Assembly: GCA_022819605.1 (NCBI GenBank)
Contig: JAJEGW010000208.1
Span: forward strand, 78,340 to 142,339
Reading direction: 5' to 3'
Length of the DNA: 64,000 nucleotides
DNA from: Silicimonas sp.
GTDB taxonomy: Bacteria; Pseudomonadota; Alphaproteobacteria; Rhodobacterales; Rhodobacteraceae
Shown: positions 46,317-56,034 of the stretch, piece after piece
How the letters are laid out: each line of letters opens with the position of its first letter
Numbering within the stretch: position 1 is the stretch's first letter
Notes under the pieces: model-generated
What the model was told of the DNA's origin: nothing
Databases searched by the model: none
What the model saw: the letters and a program-made list of their open reading frames with translations, nothing else
Position numbers and translations under genes: made by a program

Positions 46317-48728
46317 TCAGGATGTCAGGCCCGCCGCCGTCATCAGCGCTTCCGCATCGGCCATGAGCATCCGCTCGCGACCTTCCCCTGCAATCGGGAC
46401 CCTGCCATGCTCGAGAAGGAGTGGAGCGGCCAGCGGCGTAATCCGGTCGAGCACGACATGATCGACCTGACCCCTGGTCCGCTCAAGCAGTTCCTCGATC
46501 CGACCAAAGTCGACCAGTCCCCGCATCGCCTCCTCTCGGGTGATCTTCAGCATGAGATGTCCAGGTTCATATTTTGCGAGCGTGTCGTAGAGAACGTCGG
46601 AAGAGAATCTCGCCTGCCGCGCGGTGCGCCTGGCGGCTCCGTGGTTCCTCGGAAGCATCATCGCGATCGTGGCGGTCGTGCGAAAGGTGCGTTTCATGAC
46701 AGCATTGCCGGACATCCATGCTTCGAAGGCGGCGCGCAATTCCCGCGCATCGAGGAGGGGTTCGGGATTGGGAATCGCATCGAGACCCCAGATCAGGACG
46801 GCATAGTCCGTCGAGACGAAACCCAGCGGACCGAGACCCATCTCTTCCATTTTTCGGGTTACCAGCAGCCCCAGCGTCTGCATCGCGTTGCGTCCCGCAA
46901 ATCCGTAGATGCAGGTGTTCTGTCGGCCTTCATACGGAAAGCTCTCGACCAGAATCCGGCCGGCCTCCGGGAGTTTCGAGCGGTCGCGCTGGAGGCGCAG
47001 CCAATCCGCCGTGTGACGCGGCAGGGCGGTCCAGTCCCCTGCCTTGAACATCCTCAGGATGCGGTGGCTGAGTTGCGTCGATGTTGCGAACTTCGTCCCC
47101 GCAAAGACCGCGATCTTGGGCGCCTTATCCGGTTGACGTGACACTTCCACGGTCATTTCGCGCAGCCGGTCGTAGCGCACCACCTGTCCGCCGATCAGAA
47201 ACGTGTCCCCAGGCGCAAGACTTGCCGCAAACAACTCCTCGATCTCTCCCAAGGGCTTGCCGCCCCGCTTGTTCCGAAGCCTAACGTTCAGCGTCTCCGT
47301 GTCCTGGATCGTACCAAGATTGCGCCGAACTTCGCCCGGAGCACGGGGATCCCTGAACTCCCAGAGGCCGTCCGTTCTCTGGCGAAGTCGCTGCCAACGA
47401 TCATAGGCCCGAAGCGCATAGCCACCGGTTGCCACGAGATCGAGGCACGCGAGAAAGTCTCCATTCCGGAGGTTCACGTACGGTCCGGCGCCCCGAAGCA
47501 CCCGAAAGAGCTCATCGGCGTCGAACGGCCCCCGGCACGCATGGATCAGAATCTGTTGGCAGAGCACGTCCCGCGGACCCGCTCCCCTCGGGTCACCGTC
47601 GAGGTCGCCTTCCCGCACCGCCTCGAGCGCCGCCACGCACTCCACGACCTCGAAGCGGTTTGCCGGCACGACCAGCGCCTTCGACGGCGCGTTGTAACGG
47701 TGGTTGGCGCGACCGATTCGCTGCACGAGTCGCTTCACGTTCTTGGGCGCGCCCACCTGGATGATCAGGTCGACGTCTCCCCAATCAATCCCGAGGTCGA
47801 GCGTACCCGTGCAAACGACCGCCCTAAGTTTGCCGTTGACCATCGCAGCTTCCACCTTTTGCCGTTGCGACCTAGCCAGCGATCCATGGTGAATGCCGAT
47901 CGAAAGACCGTCCTCGTTCTGGAGCCATAGGTGACGGAAGAAGATTTCGGCCTGCGCCCTCGTGTTGTGGAATATGAGTGTCGTCCTGTGCTTCCTGATC
48001 TCGTCGAGCACGGCCGGAATCGCGTGCCTGCCACCGCCGCCCGACCAGGGAGGCAACTCATCCGTGCCAAGCATGGCGATCTCCGGCGCGGGACCAGGAT
48101 CGGCATGCAGGATCGGACACGGGTCGGGATGGTGCGCCAGGAAGCGAGCGATTGCCGACGGGTCCTCGACCGTGGCGGACAGGCCCACCCGTCGGAGTCC
48201 GGGACACATGGCCTGAAGCTCGGCAAGGCACAAGGCAAGCTGGTCGCCGCGCTTCGATTCCGCCAAGGCATGGACTTCGTCTACGATGACGCGAGACAGG
48301 CCGCGAAACGTCTTCGGCGCATCCTGGTACGTCAGCAATAGCGCAAGGCTCTCCGGCGTCGTCAGGAGTATGTGCGGCGGATCTGCGCGTTGGCGCTTCT
48401 TGCGCGTGGGAGAGGTGTCGCCTGTCCGGTCCTCGACACGGACCGGCAGACCCATCTCGCCGATCGGCGTTCCGAGGTTCCGTCTGATGTCGGCCGCCAA
48501 CGCCTTCAGCGGCGAGACGTAGATCGTGTGAAGCCCCTCCCGCGCGCCTTCCGCGAGTTCCGCGAGAGTCGGCAGAAACCCGGCCAGCGTCTTGCCACCG
48601 CCAGTTGGGGCGATCAGAAGAAGAGCGGGCTCGTCGGCCCGGCCCACGATCTCCAGCTGATGCGGGTGCGGAGCCCAGCCGCGGCTACTGAACCAGTCAA
48701 GGAAGCGGTCCGGAAGCACCTCACGCAT
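46317..48728 (-). CDS. Lhr-type (ligase-associated) DEXH-box DNA helicase
   Basis: This 803-residue superfamily 2 helicase has motif I APTGGGKT near 39-46, motif Ia YVSPLKALAADI, motif II VDEVHAL, motif III GLSATVEDP, IV FHNTRAQAE, and V-VI (CTGTLDLGIDWGDVDL, QRIGRANHR). A winged-helix and Lhr-specific core extends to the C-terminus. Family members travel with a DNA ligase, a phosphoesterase and an exonuclease in DNA-damage operons; none of these lie next to it here. The ATG at 48728 begins the helicase domain; the 37 upstream codons are not conserved. Confidence 0.92.
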   Translation of the reverse strand: MREVLPDRFLDWFSSRGWAPHPHQLEIVGRADEPALLLIAPTGGGKTLAGFLPTLAELAEGAREGLHTIYVSPLKALAADIRRNLGTPIGEMGLPVRVEDRTGDTSPTRKKRQRADPPHILLTTPESLALLLTYQDAPKTFRGLSRVIVDEVHALAESKRGDQLALCLAELQAMCPGLRRVGLSATVEDPSAIARFLAHHPDPCPILHADPGPAPEIAMLGTDELPPWSGGGGRHAIPAVLDEIRKHRTTLIFHNTRAQAEIFFRHLWLQNEDGLSIGIHHGSLARSQRQKVEAAMVNGKLRAVVCTGTLDLGIDWGDVDLIIQVGAPKNVKRLVQRIGRANHRYNAPSKALVVPANRFEVVECVAALEAVREGDLDGDPRGAGPRDVLCQQILIHACRGPFDADELFRVLRGAGPYVNLRNGDFLACLDLVATGGYALRAYDRWQRLRQRTDGLWEFRDPRAPGEVRRNLGTIQDTETLNVRLRNKRGGKPLGEIEELFAASLAPGDTFLIGGQVVRYDRLREMTVEVSRQPDKAPKIAVFAGTKFATSTQLSHRILRMFKAGDWTALPRHTADWLRLQRDRSKLPEAGRILVESFPYEGRQNTCIYGFAGRNAMQTLGLLVTRKMEEMGLGPLGFVSTDYAVLIWGLDAIPNPEPLLDARELRAAFEAWMSGNAVMKRTFRTTATIAMMLPRNHGAARRTARQARFSSDVLYDTLAKYEPGHLMLKITREEAMRGLVDFGRIEELLERTRGQVDHVVLDRITPLAAPLLLEHGRVPIAGEGRERMLMADAEALMTAAGLTS

Positions 48729-48934
48729 GGCCTTTGCCCGAAGCCAAAATCCCGTCCTTGGACGGCAATTCGCGCCGAAACAATGAACCTCCTGCACCAT
48801 TGAAGGATGCCGACAAGCGGGAATTGCGTTCATGCGCACATTGCGTGTTCCGTGTGCGATTTCTAGTCATGCAGGCTGCCGAAAAGACACGGAACTGCCC
48901 GAATGCAGCCACATCGTCGCTGCGATCCGGGTGC

Positions 48935-50098
48935 TTATTTCGTGAGGCTCTCAACCACTCTCGCAAGAAACGCCCCGCCTGCCTCGAACTGTTCGACCGC
49001 AATGAACTCGTCTGCCTGATGCGCCTGCGCGATGTCCCCCGGACCGCAGATCACTGCCGAGCAACCTGCGTTCTGGAAGTGTCCGGCCTCGGTTCCGTAG
49101 CTAACGACATGAATGCCGTTATCGCCAGTGATGCCTCGGACCAACGCTTCTGCGGCGCCGTTCTCTTCAGGCACAAGCGCAGGCACGTCGTGAAACGGTC
49201 GGAGCCTGACACCGGCCGACGACGCAACCGCCTTTGCCTCGGCATCCACTTCCGCCACGACCGCACGGAACTCGGCATCCAGCAGGTCCGAGTCTTCATC
49301 AGGGACCAAGCGCCAGTCAATTCCGAACCTGCAGTCGCCAGCAGTGATGTTCTGTGCCGTGCCACCCTGAATCGTGCCGACATGAAGCGTCGTGAACGGC
49401 GGATCAAATTTTGCGGCCACTTTCGACGGAGCGCGGGCGCGCAGTTCATCGTTCTTGCCATTCGCCCAGTGGATTAGCCGGGACGCCGCCATGATTGCAT
49501 TGACGCCCTTGTCCATCATCGAGGAATGCACCTCGAAGCCCTTCACGTGCACGTCGAATCCTGCGCTGCCCTTTTGACCAGTGACGCATTGCATCATCGA
49601 GGGTTCGCCGATGATTGCGATTGCGGCCTTTGGCAGGCCCGATTCGGACATCGCCTCGATCAACGGCGGCGCGCCTGCGCAGCCGATTTCCTCGTCGAAG
49701 GAAAGCGCGACCTGCAGGGGTCGCTTCAGGCCGCATGAAAGCGCCAGCTGCAAGGCATGCAGGGCCAGTGCGTCAAATCCTTTCATGTCGCAGGTCCCAC
49801 GCCCGTAGAGCCGACAGTTCCGCTCGCTCACTGTCCAAGGATCCGAAGTCCAGTCCTGTCCCTTGACCGGCACCACATCCGTGTGCCCCGAAAGCACCAC
49901 GCCACCCGAAACGTCCGGACCCACGCTGCAGAAAATCGCTTCCTTGGACGGGTCGCCGCGCTTCGGCATGCGGTGCACATTTATGCCGAGGTCGGCCAAG
50001 TAGCCCTCGATCCAATCGACGAGAGGTAGATTCGTGTCTCGGCTAACCGTCGGGAACGACACCAGCCGGTCGAGAATCTGGCGGGCAGACAAGCTCAT
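48935..50098 (-). CDS. argE: M20-family deacylase, ArgE type (acetylornithine deacetylase-like)
   Basis: ArgE-type enzymes remove an N-acyl group from amino acids with two zinc ions. The 387-residue sequence has the zinc ligands His72 (LSGHTDVVPV), Asp104 (GRGTCDMKG) and Glu136-Glu137 (SFDEEIGC), and the dimer-domain motif KGFEVHSSMMDKGVNAI. Its ATG overlaps the stop of the dipeptide ABC ATPase gene (ATGA). This placement suggests the substrate is taken up by that importer, perhaps an N-acyl amino acid or dipeptide. An arginine-pathway role is equally compatible with the motifs. Confidence 0.88.
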   Translation of the reverse strand: MSLSARQILDRLVSFPTVSRDTNLPLVDWIEGYLADLGINVHRMPKRGDPSKEAIFCSVGPDVSGGVVLSGHTDVVPVKGQDWTSDPWTVSERNCRLYGRGTCDMKGFDALALHALQLALSCGLKRPLQVALSFDEEIGCAGAPPLIEAMSESGLPKAAIAIIGEPSMMQCVTGQKGSAGFDVHVKGFEVHSSMMDKGVNAIMAASRLIHWANGKNDELRARAPSKVAAKFDPPFTTLHVGTIQGGTAQNITAGDCRFGIDWRLVPDEDSDLLDAEFRAVVAEVDAEAKAVASSAGVRLRPFHDVPALVPEENGAAEALVRGITGDNGIHVVSYGTEAGHFQNAGCSAVICGPGDIAQAHQADEFIAVEQFEAGGAFLARVVESLTK

Positions 50099-51909
50099 GA
50101 CGCAAGCACGAAGTGTCCTGATGCCACCTCTTCATAGACCGACGGACCAGGCTCGTGCCCGATAGGAAAGATCGGTGACGGGATCGGCTTGAAGTTCAGA
50201 TCCTTCTCGCTCTTGCGCTGAGCGGGATCGGCGACCGGGACGGCCGCAAGCAGCGACTTCGTGTATTCGTGCCGCGGATCCTCGAATATCGCCGGGCGCG
50301 GCCCGATCTCGACTATTCGACCCAGGTACATCACGCCCACCATGTGGCTTACCCGTTCAACCACCGCCATGTCGTGGCTGATGAACAGCATGGAGATGCC
50401 AAGTTCCGCCTGCAGCCCCATCAGGAGATTGAGAACCTGCGCCTGCACGCTTACGTCCAGCGCGCTGACTGCTTCATCGGCGACAATGAGCTTGGGATTC
50501 AGGGACAGGGCCCGCGCGATCGCAATCCGCTGCCGCTGCCCGCCCGAAAGTTCATGCGGGTACCTGCTCATGAAGCTCCTTGGCAGGTGCACTCGGTCGA
50601 GAAGTTCGGCAACCCGGTCGGCCCGTTCTGATGCATCACTCGCGCCATAGTTCAGCAAGGGCTCGGCGATCTGGTCGGATAGCTTCATCTGCGGATTCAG
50701 CGATGCGAAAGGATCTTGAAACACCATCTGCATGTCGCGGCGCGCAAGGCGCAGATCCCCTGCATCCATTTCCAGAACGTTCCGTCCGCCCAGCCAGACC
50801 TCGCCTGAAACCGGTTCGACCAACCTGAGCACCGACCGGCCACAAGAGGACTTGCCGCAGCCAGACTCTCCGACGAGGCTCAGTGTCTGCCCGGCCTTGA
50901 CCTGGAACGACACGTCCTCGACGGCATGCACGTAGGCGACAGTCCGGCGCAGGAGGCCTCCGGACACGGGAAAGCGTGTGACAAGATTCTTCACGTCGAG
51001 GAGCAGCTTGCCATCCACTGATGCAGAGGCCGCGAGATCGCGACGCTGATCGCCCATCAGCCGCATGGGCTCTGGAGCCGGCTTGCCCCGCATTTCCCCG
51101 AGTTTCGGCACCGCCGCTAGCAGCGACTTCGTGTATTCATGTCGCGGGGTCTCGAAAATCTGCCGGACCGGCCCTTCCTCAACCTTCTTGCCGCGGAACA
51201 TGACCACGACCCTGTCCGCCATCTGCGCAACAACGGCCATGTCATGCGTGATGAAAAGGACAGACGTCCCGGTCTCGCGCTTCAAGCGATCAATCAGGGC
51301 CAGGATTTCCGCTTGGATGGTCACGTCGAGCGCGGTTGTCGGTTCGTCCGCAATCAGCAGCCTGGGCTCGCAGGCCAGTGCCATGGCGATCACGACGCGT
51401 TGCCGCATGCCCCCGGAAAGTTCATGCGGATATTGCCTCAACCGCCGTTCGGGCTCAGGAATGCGCACGCGGCGCAAGAGCTCCAGCGCATGCTCCGTCG
51501 CCTGCTCCCGGTTCATCCCCGTGTGCACGCGCAGACCCTCTGTCAGCTGCCGCCCGATCGTGAAAACCGGATTGAGGGACGTCATCGGTTCCTGAAAGAT
51601 GATGCCAATCTCGTTGCCGCGAATTGTCCGCATGAGGGTGTCGCCGGCCTTTGATACGTCGACGACACCGCCATTTGCGCCCCGGTCGAACAGGAGTTCA
51701 CCGCTCGCAATCTCACCACCTCCGAACTCCACCAGGCGCACGAGCGAAAGGGACGACACGGACTTGCCGGATCCGGACTCACCGACGACGCAAAGGGTCT
51801 CGCCAGGCTGAATGTCGAAACTGACATCCTCGACGCCCAGAACCGGGCCGTCCCTAGTCTGGAATTCGACACGCAAATTCCTCAGCGAGGCTAGCGGTTG
51901 ATCAAGCAT
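50095..51909 (-). CDS. fused double-domain dipeptide/oligopeptide ABC ATPase (DppD-DppF type)
   Basis: This 604-residue protein has two complete ATPase halves. The first has Walker [10 protein letters not shown], signature LSGGMRQRV and Walker [10 protein letters not shown]; the second has [18 protein letters not shown] and ADEAVSALD. Each half ends in the peptide-transporter segment [12 protein letters not shown]. Single polypeptides of this type (GsiA-like) energise peptide or glutathione importers. It is divergent from the binding protein and permease genes, and its stop overlaps argE. Two in-frame ATGs lie at 51915 and 51909; the second has a better placed GGGG ribosome site. Confidence 0.95.
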   Translation of the reverse strand: MLDQPLASLRNLRVEFQTRDGPVLGVEDVSFDIQPGETLCVVGESGSGKSVSSLSLVRLVEFGGGEIASGELLFDRGANGGVVDVSKAGDTLMRTIRGNEIGIIFQEPMTSLNPVFTIGRQLTEGLRVHTGMNREQATEHALELLRRVRIPEPERRLRQYPHELSGGMRQRVVIAMALACEPRLLIADEPTTALDVTIQAEILALIDRLKRETGTSVLFITHDMAVVAQMADRVVVMFRGKKVEEGPVRQIFETPRHEYTKSLLAAVPKLGEMRGKPAPEPMRLMGDQRRDLAASASVDGKLLLDVKNLVTRFPVSGGLLRRTVAYVHAVEDVSFQVKAGQTLSLVGESGCGKSSCGRSVLRLVEPVSGEVWLGGRNVLEMDAGDLRLARRDMQMVFQDPFASLNPQMKLSDQIAEPLLNYGASDASERADRVAELLDRVHLPRSFMSRYPHELSGGQRQRIAIARALSLNPKLIVADEAVSALDVSVQAQVLNLLMGLQAELGISMLFISHDMAVVERVSHMVGVMYLGRIVEIGPRPAIFEDPRHEYTKSLLAAVPVADPAQRKSEKDLNFKPIPSPIFPIGHEPGPSVYEEVASGHFVLAS

Positions 51910-52295
51910 GGGCATCCCCGGAGACGTGCGAATGCGAGACGCTAAACCCCGCTGGCGAAAGGTGTCAAATGGAACGCGCCAAGCAGCACCTGTTTGCCGA
52001 CTTCAGGCCTTGTGCCGACAAGCGGGCACGCTTGCCGCCGCAAGGTCACTCGCAATCGTCTCTCGGCATCCAAATATGGTGATGCGCCTCGGAGGGGCCC
52101 AAGATTAGGCGTCTTCATCGCTTCCCGCATCCCGTTGTTCGCGCAAACTGCAAATCGGCTTCTCCCGTCCTGACTGAAATTCAAGAAAAGAGTTGGAGTG
52201 CGTGCACTCTGTAGTAACCTGCGGAAATTCCGGCCCGAATCGATCTCCCGATTCCGGACTGGAACCGGAACATGGAAACCAAATGGAGTAAGACA
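51910..52295. other. divergent promoter region between peptide importer operons
   Basis: No gene was recognised in this 386-base region, which separates the ATPase-argE operon from the binding protein-permease operon. It contains a palindrome at 52196 (annotated separately) and a second inverted pair, GAATCG at 52237-52242 and CGATTC at 52249-52254. Promoter boxes could not be assigned. Confidence 0.5.
52196..52209. promoter_or_regulatory. palindrome upstream of peptide-binding protein gene
   Basis: GAGTGC, two bases (GT), then GCACTC form a 6-bp perfect inverted repeat 87 bases before the gene start. It has the size of a regulator operator. No regulator gene is adjacent, so the binding protein is unknown. 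Confidence 0.4.
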
Positions 52296-54011
52296 ATGAG
52301 AATCGTTACAATGCCCTTCATCGGGGCGGCGGCGGCGGCACTTGCATCGATGGCATTGGCCTCTGACCACGAAGGTCCGCGCGGACGTGATGGCGAAGTC
52401 AAGATCATCTACTGGCAGGCGCCGTCGATCCTGAACCCGTACCTATCCGGTGGCACAAAAGACGTCGAAAGCGCCTCGCTCGTGATCGAGCCCCTCGCCC
52501 GCTACGATGAAAACGGCAACCTGACGCCCTGGCTGGTCGACGAGATACCGACGGTGGCGAATGGCGGCGTGAGCCAGGACCTGACCCAGATCACCTGGAA
52601 AATCTCGGAAGGCCTTGTGTGGTCCGACGGCACGCCGTTCACGTCAGCGGATGCCAAGTTCACGTATGATTACTGCACGCATCCCGAAGGCGGATGCGCC
52701 CAGGCAACGAAATACGAAGGCGTCGTCAGCGTCGAAACGCCGGACGCGCTCACCGTGGTCGTCACTTTCGACAAGCCAACGCCCAATCCGTACGGACCTT
52801 TTGTGGGCGGCGAGGCACCGATCATCCAGGCCGCACAATTTGCGGATTGCCTTGGCGCGAAGGCACCGGAATGCACCGAAGCGAATTTCAACCCGATCGG
52901 CACAGGCCCCTTCGTCGTTACCGAGTTCAAGCCGAATGACGTGATTTCCTTCGCAGCGAACGAGAACTATCGGGTAGAAGGCAAGCCCGCATTCGCAACT
53001 GTGACGTTCAAGGGCGGAGGCGATGCAACCGCTGCTGGCCGCGCCGTCATGGAAACCGGCGAATTCGACTATGCCTGGAACCTCCAGCTCGCACCCGACG
53101 TGATCGCGAAGATGCAGGAAGGCGGCAAGGGCACGCCGGTGGCCGGATTCGGTCCGCTCGTCGAACGGCTGATGCTGAACAACACCAATTCCGATCCCGC
53201 GCTCGGGCCGGATGAGCGCTCGGTCGTGCGTCCACATCCCTTCCTTCAGGATCCTGCAGTCTACAAGGCCATGTCGATGGCCATCGACCGACCGCTCCTG
53301 GTTGACATCGGCTACGGCCAGGCCGGCCGCGTGACGTGCAACTGGGTTCCGGTGCCGCAGATCTACGCGTCCACGACCTTTGACTGCTCGACGCAAGACA
53401 TTGCAGGGGCCAACGCCCTTCTCGATTCCGCCGGCATCGTGGACACCGACGGCGATGGCGTGAGAGAAAAGGACGGCGTGCCGCTCAGCATACTCTACCA
53501 GACCTCGACCAACGCCGTGCGCCAGGACTTCCAGGCGCTGATCAAGCAGTGGTGGGCTGAAATCGGCATCGAGACCGAGCTGCGGAACATCAACGCATCC
53601 GTGTTCTTCGGCGGCGACCCGGGCTCTCCCGACACGTTCCAGAAGTTCTACGCCGATGTCGAGATGTACGCCAACACCTTCAATGGCACCGACCCGCAGG
53701 CCTATCTCGGCAACGGGCTTTGCGACAAGGCGCCTTCGCCTGCGACGCAATGGCAGGGCGAGAACATCTCGCGGTTCTGCATGGAGGAATACGACGCGCT
53801 CCATTCCGAACTCTCCAAGACCGCAGACGTCGGTCGTCGCGGAGAGATCGCGGCCCAGCTGAATGACATAGCCATCGAGAACGGCATGATGATCCCGCTT
53901 GTCCATCGCGGCCGTCTCTCGGCGCATGCCAACAGCCTTGGCGGCATCAAGCTGAGCGTCTGGGACAGCGAATTGTGGAACATTTCCGACTGGTACAGGA
54001 TCGGAAACTGA
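52296..54011 (+). CDS. peptide-type ABC transporter substrate-binding protein (SBP family 5)
   Basis: This 571-residue periplasmic protein belongs to the DppA/OppA family. It has a signal peptide (cut near ALASD), the early block KIIYWQAPSILNPYL, LVWSDGTPFTSADAKFTYDY, NPIGTGPFVVTEFK, and the late segment AMSMAIDRPLLVDIGYGQ. It is somewhat longer than typical DppA. The ATG at 52296 has GGAG eight bases before it; an ATG eight codons upstream has no comparable site and would lengthen the signal. The genes for its permeases follow after a GC-rich hairpin. The ligand may be a peptide, but oligosaccharides or opines are handled by relatives. Confidence 0.93.
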   Translation: MRIVTMPFIGAAAAALASMALASDHEGPRGRDGEVKIIYWQAPSILNPYLSGGTKDVESASLVIEPLARYDENGNLTPWLVDEIPTVANGGVSQDLTQITWKISEGLVWSDGTPFTSADAKFTYDYCTHPEGGCAQATKYEGVVSVETPDALTVVVTFDKPTPNPYGPFVGGEAPIIQAAQFADCLGAKAPECTEANFNPIGTGPFVVTEFKPNDVISFAANENYRVEGKPAFATVTFKGGGDATAAGRAVMETGEFDYAWNLQLAPDVIAKMQEGGKGTPVAGFGPLVERLMLNNTNSDPALGPDERSVVRPHPFLQDPAVYKAMSMAIDRPLLVDIGYGQAGRVTCNWVPVPQIYASTTFDCSTQDIAGANALLDSAGIVDTDGDGVREKDGVPLSILYQTSTNAVRQDFQALIKQWWAEIGIETELRNINASVFFGGDPGSPDTFQKFYADVEMYANTFNGTDPQAYLGNGLCDKAPSPATQWQGENISRFCMEEYDALHSELSKTADVGRRGEIAAQLNDIAIENGMMIPLVHRGRLSAHANSLGGIKLSVWDSELWNISDWYRIGN

Positions 54012-54021
54012 CACGGGCGAT

Positions 54022-54042
54022 GGGGCGGGCCTGTCCCGCCCC
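54022..54042 (+). promoter_or_regulatory. strong hairpin between binding-protein and permease genes
   Basis: GGGGCGGG and CCCGCCCC pair perfectly around a 5-base loop, 11 bases after the binding-protein stop. No T-run follows, so it probably stabilises the upstream mRNA or partly attenuates transcription, giving more binding protein than permease. Confidence 0.6.
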
Positions 54043-54059
54043 TCCACCCGGCTAATGCC

Positions 54060-55067
54060 ATGCTGACCTACACGATCCGACGCCTGCTCCTGAGCGTGCC
54101 GACGCTGCTGTTCATCAGCCTCGTCATCTTCCTCCTGCTGAAACTTGCACCGGGCGACCCGATGGCGCAGGTGCCGCTGACGGTTCCTCCCGACGTCAAG
54201 GAGAGGATGCGCGAGGCTCTCGGCGTGGGACAGCCTTGGTACGTTGCCTTCCCGAAATGGCTCTACCAGTTCTTCGCGGTCGAGCCGCTTCACTTCGTGG
54301 ACGCGGCCATCGGCACCTCCCTTGGCGAAGGTCAGCAGCGCGTGATCTCCTGGCAGACGCGCTCACCGGTCATGGACATCGTGATCCAGCGATTGCCCCA
54401 GACCCTTTGGGTCGTGGGAGTCGCCTATGTCGTGGCCATCCTCATCGCGCTTCCGATCGGAATTTACTCTGCGTACCGGCAGTATTCCTGGTTCGACAAC
54501 GCGGGCACCTTCGTCGCCATGGTGGGGTTTTCGGTCCCGCCCTTCTTTTCGGGCGTTCTCGTGATCGTGATTTTCTCTGTCTGGCTGGGCTGGTTCCCCT
54601 CGATCTACGACACGACCCACAAGGTGAGCGACTGGGATAGCTTCGTCTTCCAGTTCAAGCAAATGATCATGCCCGTCATGGTGCTTGCACTGCAAATCAC
54701 CTCCCAGCTCTCGCGCTTCATGCGGGCCTCCATGCTAGACAATCTCAATCAGGACTATGTACGCACGGCGCGCGCAAAGGGCCTTGGCGAGAAAACCGTG
54801 GTCCTGGTGCATGTCCTCCGCAATTCCCTGATCCCGGTCGTCACCGTCATTGCACTCGGTGTCCCGGCCATCTTCGGGGGCGCCATCATCACGGAGCAGA
54901 TATTCAAGGTGAACGGCATCGGCCAGTTGCTGATCACAGCCATCCAGGCCAACGACCTGCCGATGGTGCAGACACTGACCTTCATCTTCGCGGTGCTGAT
55001 CGTGCTGTTCAACCTCGTCGCCGACATACTCTACGGCATCCTGGACCCGAGGATTCGTTATGACTGA
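54060..55067 (+). CDS. peptide ABC transporter permease (DppB type)
   Basis: This 335-residue inner-membrane protein has the DppB layout: a first helix LLLSVPTLLFISLVIFLLL, a Pro- and Trp-rich outer loop, then helices with the coupling-loop motif YVRTARAKGLGEKTVVLVHVLRNSLIP that contacts the ATPase. It ends ILDPRIRYD. Its 3' end overlaps dppC by 8 bases. It works with the DppC-type permease and the double ATPase encoded on the opposite strand. Confidence 0.95.
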   Translation: MLTYTIRRLLLSVPTLLFISLVIFLLLKLAPGDPMAQVPLTVPPDVKERMREALGVGQPWYVAFPKWLYQFFAVEPLHFVDAAIGTSLGEGQQRVISWQTRSPVMDIVIQRLPQTLWVVGVAYVVAILIALPIGIYSAYRQYSWFDNAGTFVAMVGFSVPPFFSGVLVIVIFSVWLGWFPSIYDTTHKVSDWDSFVFQFKQMIMPVMVLALQITSQLSRFMRASMLDNLNQDYVRTARAKGLGEKTVVLVHVLRNSLIPVVTVIALGVPAIFGGAIITEQIFKVNGIGQLLITAIQANDLPMVQTLTFIFAVLIVLFNLVADILYGILDPRIRYD

Positions 55068-56034
55068 GTCCCGTCCTTCCACGGAGCAGGCGGAACTCTC
55101 CACCACGCCCCGCTCCCAATGGGCTGACATATGGGACCAGTTCAAGCGCCACCGCGGCGCGATGTGGGGCGGAGCCATCTTTCTCTGCATCATCTTGATG
55201 ACCATCGCCGGGCCGTGGGTCTATTGGAACGACCCAAAATTCGTTCCGACCGGCCGCGACTTCCTGGAACTGCGCGACACGCGGCCGATCTACGTGGCGC
55301 TCTGGGAGTCTTCGGCCAAGGTCAGTTGGGCATATCCCCTTGGCACAGACAACCTGGGTCGCGACACCCTCGGCCGATTGCTCGCCGGCGGGCGCGTATC
55401 GCTTGCCGTGGGTGTTGCCGCCATGCTTCTTTCCGTGTTCGTCGGCACGCTGATCGGAGTGCTGGCGGGTTATTTCCGCGCTCTTGACGGAATCCTCATG
55501 CGGTTCACCGATCTGTTCCTAGCGCTGCCCCTCCTGCCCCTTCTCCTGGTCGCGGTCCTGCTCTTCCGCGACCGCCTGTCGGGCCTATTCGGACCTGAAG
55601 GCGGCACTTTCCTGCTTATCGTCGTGCTTGTGGGTGCCACGTCCTGGATGCAAACGGCACGGATCGTCAGAGGCGACGTCCTGGCTCTCAAGGAGCGCGA
55701 ATTCGTCCTCGCCGCCCGTTCGATCGGAACGTCTCCGCAGAAAATGATAACCCGCCACCTCCTGCCGAACGTGATGTCGCCGATCATGGTGTCGGCCACG
55801 CTCGGCATCGCCACGGCAATCATCACCGAGAGTGCGCTCTCTTTTCTCGGTTTCGGGTTTCCTCCGGACTTTCCCACATGGGGCAAGCTGCTTTTCGACG
55901 CCGTCGACCGCATGGAACTCTATCCGGAACGCGTTCTTTGGCCTGGCCTCATGATCTCGCTCATCGTGCTGTCCGTAAACTACATCGGTGACGGGATACG
56001 CGACGCCCTCGATCCTCGAATTCGGGGACGCTGA
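55060..56034 (+). CDS. peptide ABC transporter permease (DppC type)
   Basis: This 324-residue inner-membrane protein has the DppC features: a soluble N-terminal tail (about 40 residues), a first helix MWGGAIFLCIILMTIAGP, an outer loop with SWAYPLGTDNLGRDTLGRLL, and the coupling motif FVLAARSIGTSPQKMITRHLLPNV. It ends LDPRIRGR. It overlaps the DppB-type gene by 8 bases and is the last gene of this half of the importer. Confidence 0.95.
   Translation: MTESRPSTEQAELSTTPRSQWADIWDQFKRHRGAMWGGAIFLCIILMTIAGPWVYWNDPKFVPTGRDFLELRDTRPIYVALWESSAKVSWAYPLGTDNLGRDTLGRLLAGGRVSLAVGVAAMLLSVFVGTLIGVLAGYFRALDGILMRFTDLFLALPLLPLLLVAVLLFRDRLSGLFGPEGGTFLLIVVLVGATSWMQTARIVRGDVLALKEREFVLAARSIGTSPQKMITRHLLPNVMSPIMVSATLGIATAIITESALSFLGFGFPPDFPTWGKLLFDAVDRMELYPERVLWPGLMISLIVLSVNYIGDGIRDALDPRIRGR

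Noticed and set aside
52644..54293. 549-codon minus-strand frame opposite the peptide-binding protein gene
   Set aside because: Antisense shadow of a clear SBP family 5 gene; no motif.
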